From: JAHBNG01 sp039028975 | GTDB taxonomy: Bacteria; Chloroflexota; Anaerolineae; Caldilineales; Caldilineaceae | Reading direction: 5' to 3' | Assembly (NCBI GenBank): GCA_039028975.1 | Contig: JBCCHB010000061.1 | Span: 25,988-89,987 of the forward strand | DNA length: 64,000 nucleotides | Shown here: in pieces, positions 35,589-44,857 of the stretch | Numbering within the stretch: position 1 is the first letter of the stretch | Layout: each line of letters starts with the position of its first letter | The notes under the pieces: generated by a model | The model's input: the letters and a program-made list of their open reading frames with translations, nothing else | The model's database searches: none | What the model was told of the DNA's origin: nothing | Made by a program: the position numbers and the translations under genes

Positions 35589-35742
35589 GGTTCTCTGAGC
35601 TTTTGTGGGGTAAACCCAAAACAGGGCCATGTTGTAGCCTGTCCTTGTAGGGCGGGGACTCTGGTACACCAGGGGCTTCCCGCCCTACAAGGACGGGCTA
35701 CGGGTACTACGGGTACTCAACCCCATAATTCCTCAGAGAACC
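35589..35742. repeat. Family D large palindromic element (154 bp)
   Basis: The outer inverted repeat is GGTTCTCTGAG-x-TTTTGTGGGGT and ACCCCATAATT-CCTCAGAGAACC. The inner one is GTAGCCTGTCCTTGTAGGGC-GGG against CCCGCCCTACAAGGAC-GGGCTAC. Only one copy was seen here. The two-tier palindrome looks like a small non-autonomous element or nested repeat. Confidence 0.6.
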
Positions 35743-35833
35743 AGAAACCAAAGTGGGGGTTCATAGGAGTTTGGGGCGCGTTTTACCCGCTCACGTTGGA
35801 GAGTAGATTAGCCCACGATTTTCCTGACCCCGC

Positions 35834-36577
35834 TCATTCGTGCTCTCCCATCCGCTGGCGCATGACTTCAAAGGTCAGAACGGCTGTAGCGGCAGCTGTT
35901 CCCATTGAGAGAGAAAAGTCGCGACCGTAGGGTATTCGTAGCAGGATATCTGCTGAATCGACAAACGAGCGAGTAATGCCTCGTTTTTCTCCACCAATAA
36001 CCAGGAAGAGCGGAACAGTTAGATTGGCTTCATAGAGTTCTGTTGCTCCTTGAAATGCTGTGCAAGCCACTTGAATCCCGTGGTGCCGGAGCACCGCTGC
36101 CCCGTCTTCAGCCGTCTCCACGATAGCAGTGGGAATCCGTTCAGATGTCCCCGCTGAAGCTCGAGCAACAGTGCTTGTGGCCGAGAACCAATTGCGTGTT
36201 CGAAGAATCAACCCATGTGCCCCAGCAGCATAAATTGCCCGAACTGCGTAGCCAAAATTAAAGGGATCCTCGATCCCATCCAACATCACAAGAAAAGGAG
36301 ACGCCACGCCAGTTGCCAGTTCCTCAATCGGGTGAAATGTGCGAGGCCCAACCAGGGCAACGACCCCTCCATGACTCTGGCCATTTGTCAGCACGTCAAT
36401 GGCGTCTGCAGAACGTTCCTCAATGGGAATATTTTCAGCTGTGGCCAAGCGCTTCAAATAACCAATTTGACGATTCTGCTTATATTGTTGGAGTATCAAG
36501 CATTCGATTGGTCTGCTTTTGGCTTCTATCGCCGCCTGGATTGATATAGCACCCTCCAAGATAGCCTGGGCGTTCAT
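35834..36577 (-). CDS. TrmH/SpoU-family RNA 2'-O-methyltransferase
   Basis: 247 residues, a SPOUT-fold methylase. Motif 1 is L-D-G-I-E-D-P-F-N-F-G-Y-A-V-R (N in place of the usual N-x-G-A-x-x-R pattern is retained), motif 2 L-V-I-G-G-E-K-R-G-I, and motif 3 R-I-P-Y-G-R-D-F-S-L-S-M-G-T-A-A-A-T-A. It resembles the RlmB group that methylates 23S rRNA, but the target is not certain. The ATG at 36577 is preceded by GGAG at a 6-nt spacing and is preferred over the ATG at 36589. Confidence 0.88.
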   Translation of the reverse strand: MNAQAILEGAISIQAAIEAKSRPIECLILQQYKQNRQIGYLKRLATAENIPIEERSADAIDVLTNGQSHGGVVALVGPRTFHPIEELATGVASPFLVMLDGIEDPFNFGYAVRAIYAAGAHGLILRTRNWFSATSTVARASAGTSERIPTAIVETAEDGAAVLRHHGIQVACTAFQGATELYEANLTVPLFLVIGGEKRGITRSFVDSADILLRIPYGRDFSLSMGTAAATAVLTFEVMRQRMGEHE

Positions 36578-36701
36578 GCGCGTCTCCATTCTTCCACTTC
36601 AAAATCTCAAAATCAGCAAAAGTATCCATCGCTATTTTTCACACATATCCACTAGAATGTCAAAGAGAACCGAGCTTATTTTTTGTCAGGTTATCGATTT
36701 G

Positions 36702-36730
36702 TTGGTTCCAATCCCAATCAAATGTATAAT
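36702..36730 (+). promoter_or_regulatory. Candidate sigma-70 promoter for the fdrA cluster
   Basis: TTGGTT (36702-36707), a 17-bp spacer and a perfect TATAAT (36725-36730), about 95 bp before the FdrA start. The -35 box is weak, the -10 box strong. Confidence 0.45.
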
Positions 36731-36825
36731 CAGCTCAGAATTGTCTGTACCTCTTTCCATCCGCAGCGGAAATCCCCTATTCTCTAAGGCGGAACCTCGC
36801 TACATATGTAGTCAAATGATATCTT

Positions 36826-38625
36826 ATGCAACGAACAGAAATCCGACGTGGCGCTTATTATGACTCTGTCATCCTCATGCATCTGCAACGGGCGCTCCTA
36901 GCGCTGCCTGGCATAGATGATTCCGCTGTTATGATGGGGACAGAGGCGAATAAGGAGATGCTACAGCAGAGTGACTTGCTTACAACTGAAGCAACAGGTG
37001 CGGGTGCCGACGACCTTATTATTGTGGTCTCTTCTGCTGGTGAGGCCGATGCAGAGAGCGCCATCGCCCAAGTTGACGACCTGATCAATTTAAGGAGAGC
37101 GACTAATCTTGGCTCGGGTGCGGATGGTGATCAGCTTGGCGAACAGCTTAGTGATTACCGCCCCAAAAGCCTTCAATCAGCGGTTCAAAGTACCCCAGCG
37201 GCCCAGTGGGTTCTCATCTCCGTGCCAGGTCGCTATGCCACAGAAGTAGCAAAAGAGGCGCTTCGGTTAGAAAAGAATGTTTTTCTCTACAGCGACAACG
37301 TCTCAATTGAAGACGAGCTAGCGTTAAAGCAGGTGGCTAGCGAAAAGGGCTTGCTTGTGATGGGGCCGGATTGCGGTACGGCTGTGATTAACGGAGTAGG
37401 CTTGGGCTTTGCCAACCAAGTTCGGCGGGGGAAAATCGGTGTCATTGGTGCCTCGGGCACCGGTTTACAGCATGTTACCGCTCGAATTCATCAACTTGGT
37501 GGTGGCATTACCCACGCATTAGGCACGGGGGGCCGCGATCTTTCGGAGCCTGTTCATGCCGTGACAACCCGCCAAGCCCTTGACCTGCTCAACCGAGATC
37601 TGGCCACGTCGGTCATTGTACTTGTCTCTAAACCACCCGCAGAGCCAGTCGCTGAGCAGCTCATACATACCGCTGCCCTTTCTAACAAACCAGTTATTAT
37701 CAATTTTATTGGCTACAATCCAAAGACCAGTGGACTGGCGGGTCACCAACCTGAGCAAACGGGCAACCTCTATTTTTGCCAAACCTTGGATGCCACCGCT
37801 CGTCTTGCTATCCAATTAGCCGGGCAACAATCAGCGGACCAATCCTCAACATCTGTGGATACCCCTCCAAATCTTGACTTAAGTCACCAACCGACCCAAC
37901 TTTCCAATGGCCCCTATTATCTCCGCGGTCTTTACTCTGGGGGGACTTTGGCATACGAGGCTCAGCTTCTGCTTCAAGAGTATATACCTGCTGTCTATGC
38001 TAATGCACCACTCAATAAGCGCTTCGGGCTTGAGCGGATTACAGAAAGTATTGAACATACGATACTTGATCTGGGAGAGGATGACTTCACCGTAGGGCGT
38101 CTACATCCCATGATGGATAATGAGGTGCGTATCAAACGACTTCAACAGGAGGCTGAAGACCCATCTGTTGCGCTGATTCTACTCGATATGGTCCTCGGTC
38201 ATGGTGCCCACCCAGATCCAGCCTCCGAGTTGGCTCCAGCAATTGCCCAAGCCATTGATACAGCGCAACAGATGGGACGTACGCTTCAGATTGTCACTGT
38301 TGTTGTCGGAACCAATGAAGATCCGCAGAATATGGCCCAGCAAATTCAACAACTGCAAGATGCAGGGGCCAAAGTGGAGCTAGACCACGAAGAGGCGATT
38401 CGCTCCATCGGTCGACAGCTTCAGGCTCAGGGTCGCTTGACTACCTTACCACCAGTAGATCTGGCTGTGCTCAACGAACCTGTTATTGCCCTTAATGTAG
38501 GGCTCGAATCATTTACCGAGAGCCTCGTCGTTCAACAAACTCAGGTAACCCATGTGGATTGGCGTCCTTCGGCTGGTGGCAATGCTCGTCTTGCTGGAAT
38601 CTTGTCCCGAATGAAAAGTCAGTAG
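36826..38625 (+). CDS. fdrA: FdrA-family acyl-CoA synthetase-like protein
   Basis: 599 residues. FdrA proteins share the two-domain plan of succinyl-CoA-synthetase alpha/beta chains: M-G-P-D-C-G-T-A-V and I-G-V-I-G-A-S-G-T-G precede a CoA-ligase-like second half with G-G-T-L and M-x-D-x-x-x-R. In E. coli the fdrA (allF), ylbE (allG) and ylbF (allH) products together form oxamic transcarbamylase, which ends anaerobic allantoin breakdown by making carbamoyl phosphate. Here the DUF1116 partner follows at 38744, but no DUF2877 (AllH) gene or carbamate kinase is present in the window. No ribosome binding site is obvious. Confidence 0.87.
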   Translation: MQRTEIRRGAYYDSVILMHLQRALLALPGIDDSAVMMGTEANKEMLQQSDLLTTEATGAGADDLIIVVSSAGEADAESAIAQVDDLINLRRATNLGSGADGDQLGEQLSDYRPKSLQSAVQSTPAAQWVLISVPGRYATEVAKEALRLEKNVFLYSDNVSIEDELALKQVASEKGLLVMGPDCGTAVINGVGLGFANQVRRGKIGVIGASGTGLQHVTARIHQLGGGITHALGTGGRDLSEPVHAVTTRQALDLLNRDLATSVIVLVSKPPAEPVAEQLIHTAALSNKPVIINFIGYNPKTSGLAGHQPEQTGNLYFCQTLDATARLAIQLAGQQSADQSSTSVDTPPNLDLSHQPTQLSNGPYYLRGLYSGGTLAYEAQLLLQEYIPAVYANAPLNKRFGLERITESIEHTILDLGEDDFTVGRLHPMMDNEVRIKRLQQEAEDPSVALILLDMVLGHGAHPDPASELAPAIAQAIDTAQQMGRTLQIVTVVVGTNEDPQNMAQQIQQLQDAGAKVELDHEEAIRSIGRQLQAQGRLTTLPPVDLAVLNEPVIALNVGLESFTESLVVQQTQVTHVDWRPSAGGNARLAGILSRMKSQ

Positions 38626-38647
38626 GATTACGTCTGATTCGCTTAAG

Positions 38648-38733
38648 TTATTCTCAGCTCCGTTTGAAAATAGGTGGTTGGTCTTTCTGTTAGCGCTCCG
38701 GAAACCACTTGTTTACAAAACAACCGCACTATA
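38648..38733. repeat. Family B palindromic element, copy 2 (86 bp)
   Basis: TTATTCTCAGCTCCGTTTG at the left, ACAAAACAACCGCACTATA at the right, with AAAATAGGTGG and CCACTTGTTT as inner arms. It ends 10 bp before the start codon of the DUF1116 gene, leaving barely room for the ribosome binding site, and separates two genes that are otherwise expected to be one operon. Confidence 0.78.
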
Positions 38734-38743
38734 GGAAGAGAAA

Positions 38744-40006
38744 ATGACGATTGATATTGAACAAGCCAATGGCGTCGCACTCGAGCGAATGATTGAGGCT
38801 CGACCTGTGCTGACCACTTTGGGTATCGCTCGGGACGTCATTCCCAACATGCGAGAGAATCTTTTACTCCATGCCGGCCCGCCTATCGGTTGGGAGCGAA
38901 TGTCTGGACCACTAAAAGGTGCTATCATCGGTGCCCTCATCTTCGAGGAAAAGGCCAAAGATGCTGACGAAGCAGAGGCCTTGGCAACGTCCGGCGAGAT
39001 TGACTTTGAACCATGTCATCACTATGGGGCGGTTGGTCCTATGGCAGGCGTCACATCGGCTTCCATGGCGGTCTACGTCATTGAAAATCAGGCTGAGCCA
39101 GACCAAGGCGGCGGCAATCGTGCATACTCGAATTTGAATGAGGGGTATGGCAAAGTGCTCCGCTATGGAGCCTTTCAGGAAGATGTACAGGAACGACTAC
39201 GCTGGATGCATGAGATCATGGCCCCAGTCCTCAAAGAAGCGATAGAATTACTGGGAGGCATCGACATCCGTGCGTTACTAGCAGAGGCACTTCACATGGG
39301 TGACGAAGGCCACAATCGGAACAAAGCTGGCTCTGTCCTCTACACAAAGGCACTCGCCGCTGCCATTCCGAACGTTGCCCCTTCGGGTAAAATCGCTGGG
39401 GAGATTCTCAAAGCATTGGGGGACAATGCACTCAGCGTCCTCAACCCAGTGATGGCAGCCTGTAAAGCGAGCTGTGACGCAGCCCATAACGTGGAAGGTA
39501 GTACACTTGTGAGTACCATGGCCCGAAATGGGACTGACTTCGGCATACGAGTAAGCGGTTTAGGTGATCAGTGGTTTACGGCGGCTGCCCAAGTGCCAGA
39601 TGGGCTCTATTTTCCTGGCTTTGGCTCTAGTGACGCCAATGCGGATATCGGCGATAGCACCATTACAGAGACGGCAGGTATCGGCGGCTTTGCCATGGCT
39701 GCGGCCCCAGCAATTGTGACCTTCATCAGTGGAAAGCCTGCGGATGCCATGAATACAACCATGGAGATGTACGAGATCAATTATGGGGAGCACAAGTACT
39801 TCACCATTCCCGTATTGGACTTCCGGGGAACGCCTACAGGCATTGATATCCGCAAAGTTGTTGAAACAGGTATAACCCCACGAATCAACACCGGGATTGC
39901 TCACAAAGATGCTGGCGTCGGTCAGGTGGGTGCGGGTCTAGTTCGGCCACCTATGCAAATTTTCGAAGATGCCTTGGTTACATTCGCCGAAAAGTATGGG
40001 TTTTAG
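38744..40006 (+). CDS. DUF1116 protein (AllG/YlbE-like, oxamate carbamoyltransferase component)
   Basis: 420 residues. Characteristic stretches include R-P-V-L-x-x-x-G-I-A, L-L-H-A-G-P-P-I-G-W, C-H-H-Y-G-A-V-G-P-M-A-G-V, M-G-D-E-G-H-N-R-N and G-F-G-S-S-D-A-N-A-D-I-G-D-S. The family partners FdrA in E. coli allFGH oxamic transcarbamylase. Length matches YlbE/YahG. GAAGAGAAA precedes the ATG. Only a family B repeat separates it from fdrA. Confidence 0.88.
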   Translation: MTIDIEQANGVALERMIEARPVLTTLGIARDVIPNMRENLLLHAGPPIGWERMSGPLKGAIIGALIFEEKAKDADEAEALATSGEIDFEPCHHYGAVGPMAGVTSASMAVYVIENQAEPDQGGGNRAYSNLNEGYGKVLRYGAFQEDVQERLRWMHEIMAPVLKEAIELLGGIDIRALLAEALHMGDEGHNRNKAGSVLYTKALAAAIPNVAPSGKIAGEILKALGDNALSVLNPVMAACKASCDAAHNVEGSTLVSTMARNGTDFGIRVSGLGDQWFTAAAQVPDGLYFPGFGSSDANADIGDSTITETAGIGGFAMAAAPAIVTFISGKPADAMNTTMEMYEINYGEHKYFTIPVLDFRGTPTGIDIRKVVETGITPRINTGIAHKDAGVGQVGAGLVRPPMQIFEDALVTFAEKYGF

Positions 40007-40030
40007 CAACGAAAAATTTTGGAGCTATGT

Positions 40031-40903
40031 ATGCCAAAGCCTACCATGACCGACCAAAAGTATCTACTCAAGCAGCAATACAAAGATTCATCCAATTTGC
40101 GAGCGCGCATTCAGCTCCACCGCCAATATAGTACCAACACCTATGACTGGACGCGCTGGGTCTTTGACTTTCTTAGCTTGATTCCAGAAAACGCTCATCT
40201 GCTGGAAGTTGGCTGCGGCCCCTGCGATCTATGGTTGGCCAATCTCCACCGCATTCCGCTTGAGTGGGAAATTGTCCTTTCGGACATGTCACCTGGCATG
40301 TTGGAAGCGGCCCAGAATCTTCTAGTCGATCGGGCTGAACGCTTTACGTTTAAGGAATTTGATGCCCAATCTATCCCATTTGAAGACAAAACGTTCGACG
40401 CAGTTGTGGCCAATCACATGCTCTATCATCTGCCAGATTTAGACGCGGGCCTATCCGAACTCCGACGTGTTTTGAAGCCCCAGGGGCGTCTATTTGCCGC
40501 CACGAACGGTTCCAGGCATATGGCGGAATTAGGAGAACTGCGAGCAAAATTTTTCCAATTCCGTCAGGCCGAACTGGGGACTCGCGATGCCAAAGGCTCG
40601 GATCCCACAGGAAGTAACTCTGAAAGCAGCGCGATGGGCTTTCGTCTTGCCTTTACCATGCAGAACGGCGAAGAGGTTCTCGGCAAATACTTCTCACAGG
40701 TTTCTCTACGGCGTTATGAGGATGCTTTGAAGATCACAGCCGTTCAACCCCTATTCGATTATATGATGTCGTCCCTTCGATTCTTCGATTTTGATGATGT
40801 CGCCCAACGCACCTTATATTCATTTTTAGAAGAAGAGATGGTCGCCTCGGGGGGGACAATTCACATAGCGAAAGAGGCCGGTCTCTTTCAAGCAACTCGT
40901 TAA
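40031..40903 (+). CDS. Class I SAM-dependent methyltransferase
   Basis: 290 residues. The Rossmann methyltransferase core shows motif I L-L-E-V-G-C-G-P-C-D-L-W, D-M-S-P-G-M-L, F-D-A-V-V-A-N-H-M-L-Y-H-L-P-D and L-K-P-Q-G-R-L-F-A-A-T. GGAG 6 nt ahead supports ATG 40031 rather than the TTG at 40019. It lies 24 bp after the DUF1116 gene and 33 bp before the cyclase gene, so it belongs to the same transcription unit. A substrate linked to the ureide pathway is only a guess. Confidence 0.85.
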   Translation: MPKPTMTDQKYLLKQQYKDSSNLRARIQLHRQYSTNTYDWTRWVFDFLSLIPENAHLLEVGCGPCDLWLANLHRIPLEWEIVLSDMSPGMLEAAQNLLVDRAERFTFKEFDAQSIPFEDKTFDAVVANHMLYHLPDLDAGLSELRRVLKPQGRLFAATNGSRHMAELGELRAKFFQFRQAELGTRDAKGSDPTGSNSESSAMGFRLAFTMQNGEEVLGKYFSQVSLRRYEDALKITAVQPLFDYMMSSLRFFDFDDVAQRTLYSFLEEEMVASGGTIHIAKEAGLFQATR

Positions 40904-40936
40904 CTTAACACATGTCAACATCAAGGAGAACAACAT

Positions 40937-41722
40937 ATGAAAATCTATGATCTATCTCAACCGCTTAACCAAGATTGCTCCTTCTGGCCCTTTTATCCAC
41001 CCTTCGAGGTAAAGTACTTTAAGCGTAAATCAGAACATGGCGTCAATGCCCAATATATCCAGAGCTCTAACCACATGGGGACTCATTTGGATGCACCGCG
41101 CCACTTTGTTACCAATGGTAAGACCATCGACCAATTGCCTCTCGAATGGCTTTATGGTGAAGGCGTCATTGTTAATTTGAGCGACATGCTGGATGAACTT
41201 GATGTCTTCCGCCCCGAGGATATTGAGGCACGAGTTGAGGTCAAAAATGGCGATATTCTATTCATCAACACAGGTTGGCACAAATACTCTTTCCTTGAGC
41301 CGGATGGTGATGAAGAAAAGTACATTCATCGTCATCCTGGCCCCCACCATAGCATCTGTGAATGGCTGCTCGATAAGAAGATCCATCTTTGGGCCGTGGA
41401 CATGATCTCTACGGATCACCCCATGAACCTACCCATCGGTCGTTTCCTGGGCAAAGGTGGATTGGAGCATTGGGAGAAAGTTCGTGCCCAGTGTGAAGAA
41501 AAATTCGGTGGCTCTGATGCAGTAGACGAACTTTTCCCCGACACGGCATACCAGCTAACCCATAACGCACTTTTCCCCCATGATTGCTTCCACGTCGAAA
41601 ACTTGGGTGGTCAAATCGGCGCACCAGAATTGCAAAATAAACGACTTACCCTTGGGGCATTCCCGTGGCTCTTTAAAGGTGGCGAAGCAGCTTTCTGTCG
41701 AGCGGTTGCATTTGTTGATTGA
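40937..41722 (+). CDS. Cyclase-family metal-dependent hydrolase (kynurenine formamidase-like)
   Basis: 261 residues of the PF04199 fold. The metal motif S-N-H-M-G-T-H-L-D-A-P-R-H-F fits the family's H-x-G-T-H-x-D-x-P-x-H, and a catalytic histidine near H-P-G-P-H-H is likely. Relatives hydrolyse cyclic or N-acyl amides such as N-formylkynurenine, isatin or cyclic imides. AAGGAGAACAACAT precedes the ATG. Placement beside FdrA/DUF1116 and a hydantoinase points to opening of a cyclic amide rather than kynurenine breakdown. This is inference. Confidence 0.87.
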   Translation: MKIYDLSQPLNQDCSFWPFYPPFEVKYFKRKSEHGVNAQYIQSSNHMGTHLDAPRHFVTNGKTIDQLPLEWLYGEGVIVNLSDMLDELDVFRPEDIEARVEVKNGDILFINTGWHKYSFLEPDGDEEKYIHRHPGPHHSICEWLLDKKIHLWAVDMISTDHPMNLPIGRFLGKGGLEHWEKVRAQCEEKFGGSDAVDELFPDTAYQLTHNALFPHDCFHVENLGGQIGAPELQNKRLTLGAFPWLFKGGEAAFCRAVAFVD

Positions 41723-41776
41723 TGATGATTGGTTGATGGTTGGTGATTGATGGCGCATAAGCAAATCGTCAATCAC

Positions 41777-41858
41777 TATACTACGGTCGATTTGAAACCA
41801 TAGTTTTCCACTGCTCTACCAGAGTAATCAAACTACGGTTTTCAGACGAAACTGGATA
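41777..41858. repeat. Family B palindromic element, copy 3 (about 82 bp)
   Basis: TATACTACGGTCGATTTG opens it, AACCATAGTTTTCC and CGGTTTTCAGACG are the inner parts, and the right end is degenerate (GAAACTGGATAAAG). The right boundary is approximate. It ends about 15 bp before the next start codon. Confidence 0.6.
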
Positions 41859-41873
41859 AAGTTGCAAATTCAA

Positions 41874-42653
41874 ATGTCTATGCAATCACAACATATCCAA
41901 ACAGTGGTCAATGAATTTTCTACTCAAGCAGCCATATGGTCTGGCTCAGTGCCATCTTCATTAGTTGAGTTGGTTTCAAGTCTGGAATTCAAGAGTGACG
42001 ACACGGTGATTGATGTTGCCGCTGGCAGTTGCCGCGTAAGCCGAGCCATTGCGCCTTTGGTATCGGAGGTGACTGCTGTTGAAATCACCCAAGCCATGTT
42101 GGAGCAAGGCCGTAAAGCTGCCGTACAAGAGGGGCTATCCAACATCGCGTTTCAAGTGGGAACAGCTGAATCTCTTCCGGTTGAGTCAAGTCAATTCGAT
42201 GTAGCGATTACCAGATATTCCTTTCACCACTTCACTGATGCTCAGAAAGTGCTAACGGAGATGGTTCGGGTTACCAAGCCTAATGGTCGGGTCATCGTGA
42301 TTGATATCTTGTCTCCTCATGATGAGAATCTGGCCTATCAATATAACCATTACCAGCGAATGCGTGACCCGTCCCATACCCATTCACCCCAGTTAGCTCT
42401 TCTTCAGGAATGGTATCAGGATGAGGGGATTCAGGTGACTCACTGCCAGACAACCAGCGAAACTCAGGCGCTTGATGATTGGTTACAGATACCTTCATTG
42501 TCAGATGACACAAAGGGCCAGATTCGCAATGCTGTTACCGCTGAACTTGAAGGTGGACCCGCAACAGGGCTCATTCCTTTTTGGGAAAATGGTACCATCT
42601 ACTTTCGAGAACAAGTCATTACGATTATCGGACAAACGAAATCTGAAATTTGA
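41874..42653 (+). CDS. Class I SAM-dependent methyltransferase
   Basis: 259 residues. Motif I is V-I-D-V-A-A-G-S-C-R-V-S-R (the first glycine of D-x-G-x-G is Ala), then V-E-I-T-Q-A-M-L and F-D-V-A-I-T-R-Y-S-F-H-H-F, V-T-K-P-N-G-R-V-I-V-I-D. The fold resembles the UbiE/COQ5-like group. Start at 41874 or 41880; the TTG at 41862 falls next to the repeat and is less likely. Different from the methyltransferase at 40031; target unknown. Confidence 0.85.
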   Translation: MSMQSQHIQTVVNEFSTQAAIWSGSVPSSLVELVSSLEFKSDDTVIDVAAGSCRVSRAIAPLVSEVTAVEITQAMLEQGRKAAVQEGLSNIAFQVGTAESLPVESSQFDVAITRYSFHHFTDAQKVLTEMVRVTKPNGRVIVIDILSPHDENLAYQYNHYQRMRDPSHTHSPQLALLQEWYQDEGIQVTHCQTTSETQALDDWLQIPSLSDDTKGQIRNAVTAELEGGPATGLIPFWENGTIYFREQVITIIGQTKSEI

Positions 42654-42794
42654 AGTTCGCTAGCTGAATCTGAATGATGTGATTGGTCTTTCCCACAAAC
42701 GAAAGTGGCTCGGTCATTGTCAGGAGAGATTCAAGCTCCCCAATTCGTTAATCTTGCAATCCAAAATCGTCAATTATTTCAGGGAGCAACACAC

Positions 42795-44186
42795 ATGAAG
42801 ACGCTACTTACAAATGGTATCATCGTAACAGCCGTTGATACGTATCGGGCTGATCTGTTGATTGAGGATGAGCAGATTGCCCTCATCGGACCTAATCTGG
42901 GAAATTTGATTGAGGCAGACAAAGTCATCGATGCATCTGGCAAATATATCATGCCTGGCGGAATCGATGTTCATACCCATCTCGCTATGCCCTTTGGCGG
43001 AACCGTCTCCTGTGATAATTTTTACACAGGACACCGTGGGGCGGCCTTTGGTGGCACAACTTGCCATGTAGATTTCGCCATTCAAACCAAGGGTGAGAGC
43101 CTGACCCATGCTGTAGAGGATTGGCAGCAGAATCGTGCCAACGGCAATGCCGTCATTGACTATAGCTTCCACGTTGCCATTACCGATCTCAATGACAAGA
43201 CCATGGCAGAGATTGGTACCCTTCCTGAACTAGGTGTTACAACCATCAAGCTCTTTTTGGCCTACAAGAATGTGCTTCAGGTTGATGACACCACTCTCTT
43301 TCAGGCTTTTCAGCAAGCTGGTGAAAACGGGGTCTTGACCATGATCCATGCTGAAAATGGCGACGTGATCGATATTCTGATCCAAAAAGCACTTGCAAGT
43401 GGGAATACGTCTCCTCTTTGGCACGCCTTAACACGCCCACCAGAAGCCGAAGCCGAAGCGACCAATCGGGCCATCCGGTTGGCATCTATGGCCGATGCCC
43501 CTGTCTATATTGTGCATCTGAGCGAATGTGGTGCCTTAGATGCACTGGTTCAGGCTAAGGCAAGAGGAGAAATGGCCTATGCTGAGACCTGCACTCAGTA
43601 TCTTTTCCGCACAAAAGATGATTTAGACAAACCTGATTTTGAGGGAGCAAAGTATGTCTGTTCACCGCCCTTGCGCGAACCGGAAGATAGTGAAGCCCTG
43701 TGGCAGGCGCTTTCTACAGGTGAGTTATCTGTGTTAAGCACCGATCACTGCCCCTTTAATTTTGCCGAACAGAAAGTGTTGGGAAAAGATGATTTTTCCA
43801 AAATTCCTAATGGATGCCCAGGGATTGAGGATCGACTGATGGCCTTTTATGAACATGGGGTAAATAGTGGCCGCATCTCGCTCAACCGCTTTGTTGAACT
43901 AAATGCCACCAACCCGGCTAAGTTCATGGGAATGTATCCCCAAAAAGGAACCATTGCCATCGGCAGCGATGCTGACATTGTTATCTGGGATCCAGAGGCC
44001 AAGCACACGATTAGCGCAGCAACCCATCATATGAATATCGATTATAATCTTTATGAAGGTATGGAAGTAAGAGGCAAGCCCGAAAAGGTTTACTCTCGAG
44101 GTCGATTATTGGTTGATGGGGATGACTTTTTAGGAGAGAAGGGCAGCGGACGGTTTGTTAAGCGTAGTCAGGCCATTCTACTTTAA
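42795..44186 (+). CDS. hydA: Dihydropyrimidinase/hydantoinase
   Basis: 463 residues, an amidohydrolase-superfamily cyclic-imide hydrolase. G-G-I-D-V-H-T-H-L gives the H-x-H metal site. The carboxylated lysine is expected near K152 in T-I-K-L-F-L-A-Y-K, with further ligands in M-I-H-A-E-N and I-V-H-L-S, and the aspartate in L-S-T-D-H-C-P-F. Members open dihydropyrimidines, hydantoins or allantoin-like rings to N-carbamoyl products. The ATG at 42795 follows CAGGGAGCAACACAC; the longer frame from 42705 lacks support. It is probably the ring-opening step of the cluster that starts with fdrA. Confidence 0.92.
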   Translation: MKTLLTNGIIVTAVDTYRADLLIEDEQIALIGPNLGNLIEADKVIDASGKYIMPGGIDVHTHLAMPFGGTVSCDNFYTGHRGAAFGGTTCHVDFAIQTKGESLTHAVEDWQQNRANGNAVIDYSFHVAITDLNDKTMAEIGTLPELGVTTIKLFLAYKNVLQVDDTTLFQAFQQAGENGVLTMIHAENGDVIDILIQKALASGNTSPLWHALTRPPEAEAEATNRAIRLASMADAPVYIVHLSECGALDALVQAKARGEMAYAETCTQYLFRTKDDLDKPDFEGAKYVCSPPLREPEDSEALWQALSTGELSVLSTDHCPFNFAEQKVLGKDDFSKIPNGCPGIEDRLMAFYEHGVNSGRISLNRFVELNATNPAKFMGMYPQKGTIAIGSDADIVIWDPEAKHTISAATHHMNIDYNLYEGMEVRGKPEKVYSRGRLLVDGDDFLGEKGSGRFVKRSQAILL

Positions 44187-44404
44187 AGAGGCATAAGGCA
44201 ATTGCGTGAAAGTCATACACAACCGCCCAGGGAGCACGCCCACGTGCGGGTCTTGCCATATACTTTTGCGTAACTGCAATATAAGTATAAACTGAATCGG
44301 AAAGTGTGATGCATGGAGTTCCTAGATATCACTCTAGCCAAGAGGGCCTTCCCGGTGTGTTATACTTGGAGCGACCTTGAGTTTGCACTATCTAAAGAGA
44401 CAAA

Positions 44405-44857
44405 CTATTTTATACCTTTGAGGTAAGCAATATGAGCTCCCCAATCAGCTGGATCAATGCGGATAAAGCCTGGGATGTTGTCAAAATGACGATCTGCTGA
44501 CACCATGTGGGTCAGATTGTGCTGAAGAAGAGTGGCTGCATGGATAGAATCGCGGGCGGTCAGTTGGGGATATTGCTTGTGAAGCGTCAGAGCATACGAG
44601 AAATTTTCGACTGTTATTGGCAACACCTGAACGACAAGTTTCGCTAATCGCTCTGACGCTTCGATGGCCCGTATTCGTTCACCTAGCCGAGTATATCTAT
44701 GAAGAATCTCTTGCAAGACTTCTACATTCGTATAGGTAAAGTAAACATTTTCCACGCAGTTTCGTAACAACTGTATAGATGGCTTTTTAAGGGGATGCTC
44801 TCTGCCTATTGCATACATGAGAATATTAGCATCGATAAAGTACTGGTTTCTATTCAT
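44405..44857 (-). CDS. PIN-domain toxin (VapC-like RNase)
   Basis: 150 residues. The PIN fold begins F-I-D-A-N-I-L-M-Y-A with the first catalytic aspartate. T-N-V-E-V-L-Q-E-I gives the central glutamate, and L-T-A-R-D-S-I-H-A-A and H-M-V-S-A-D-R-H-F-D supply the later acids. It overlaps the antitoxin gene by 8 bp, the standard toxin-antitoxin layout. Such toxins cleave tRNA or rRNA when the antitoxin is degraded. Confidence 0.88.
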   Translation of the reverse strand: MNRNQYFIDANILMYAIGREHPLKKPSIQLLRNCVENVYFTYTNVEVLQEILHRYTRLGERIRAIEASERLAKLVVQVLPITVENFSYALTLHKQYPQLTARDSIHAATLLQHNLTHMVSADRHFDNIPGFIRIDPADWGAHIAYLKGIK

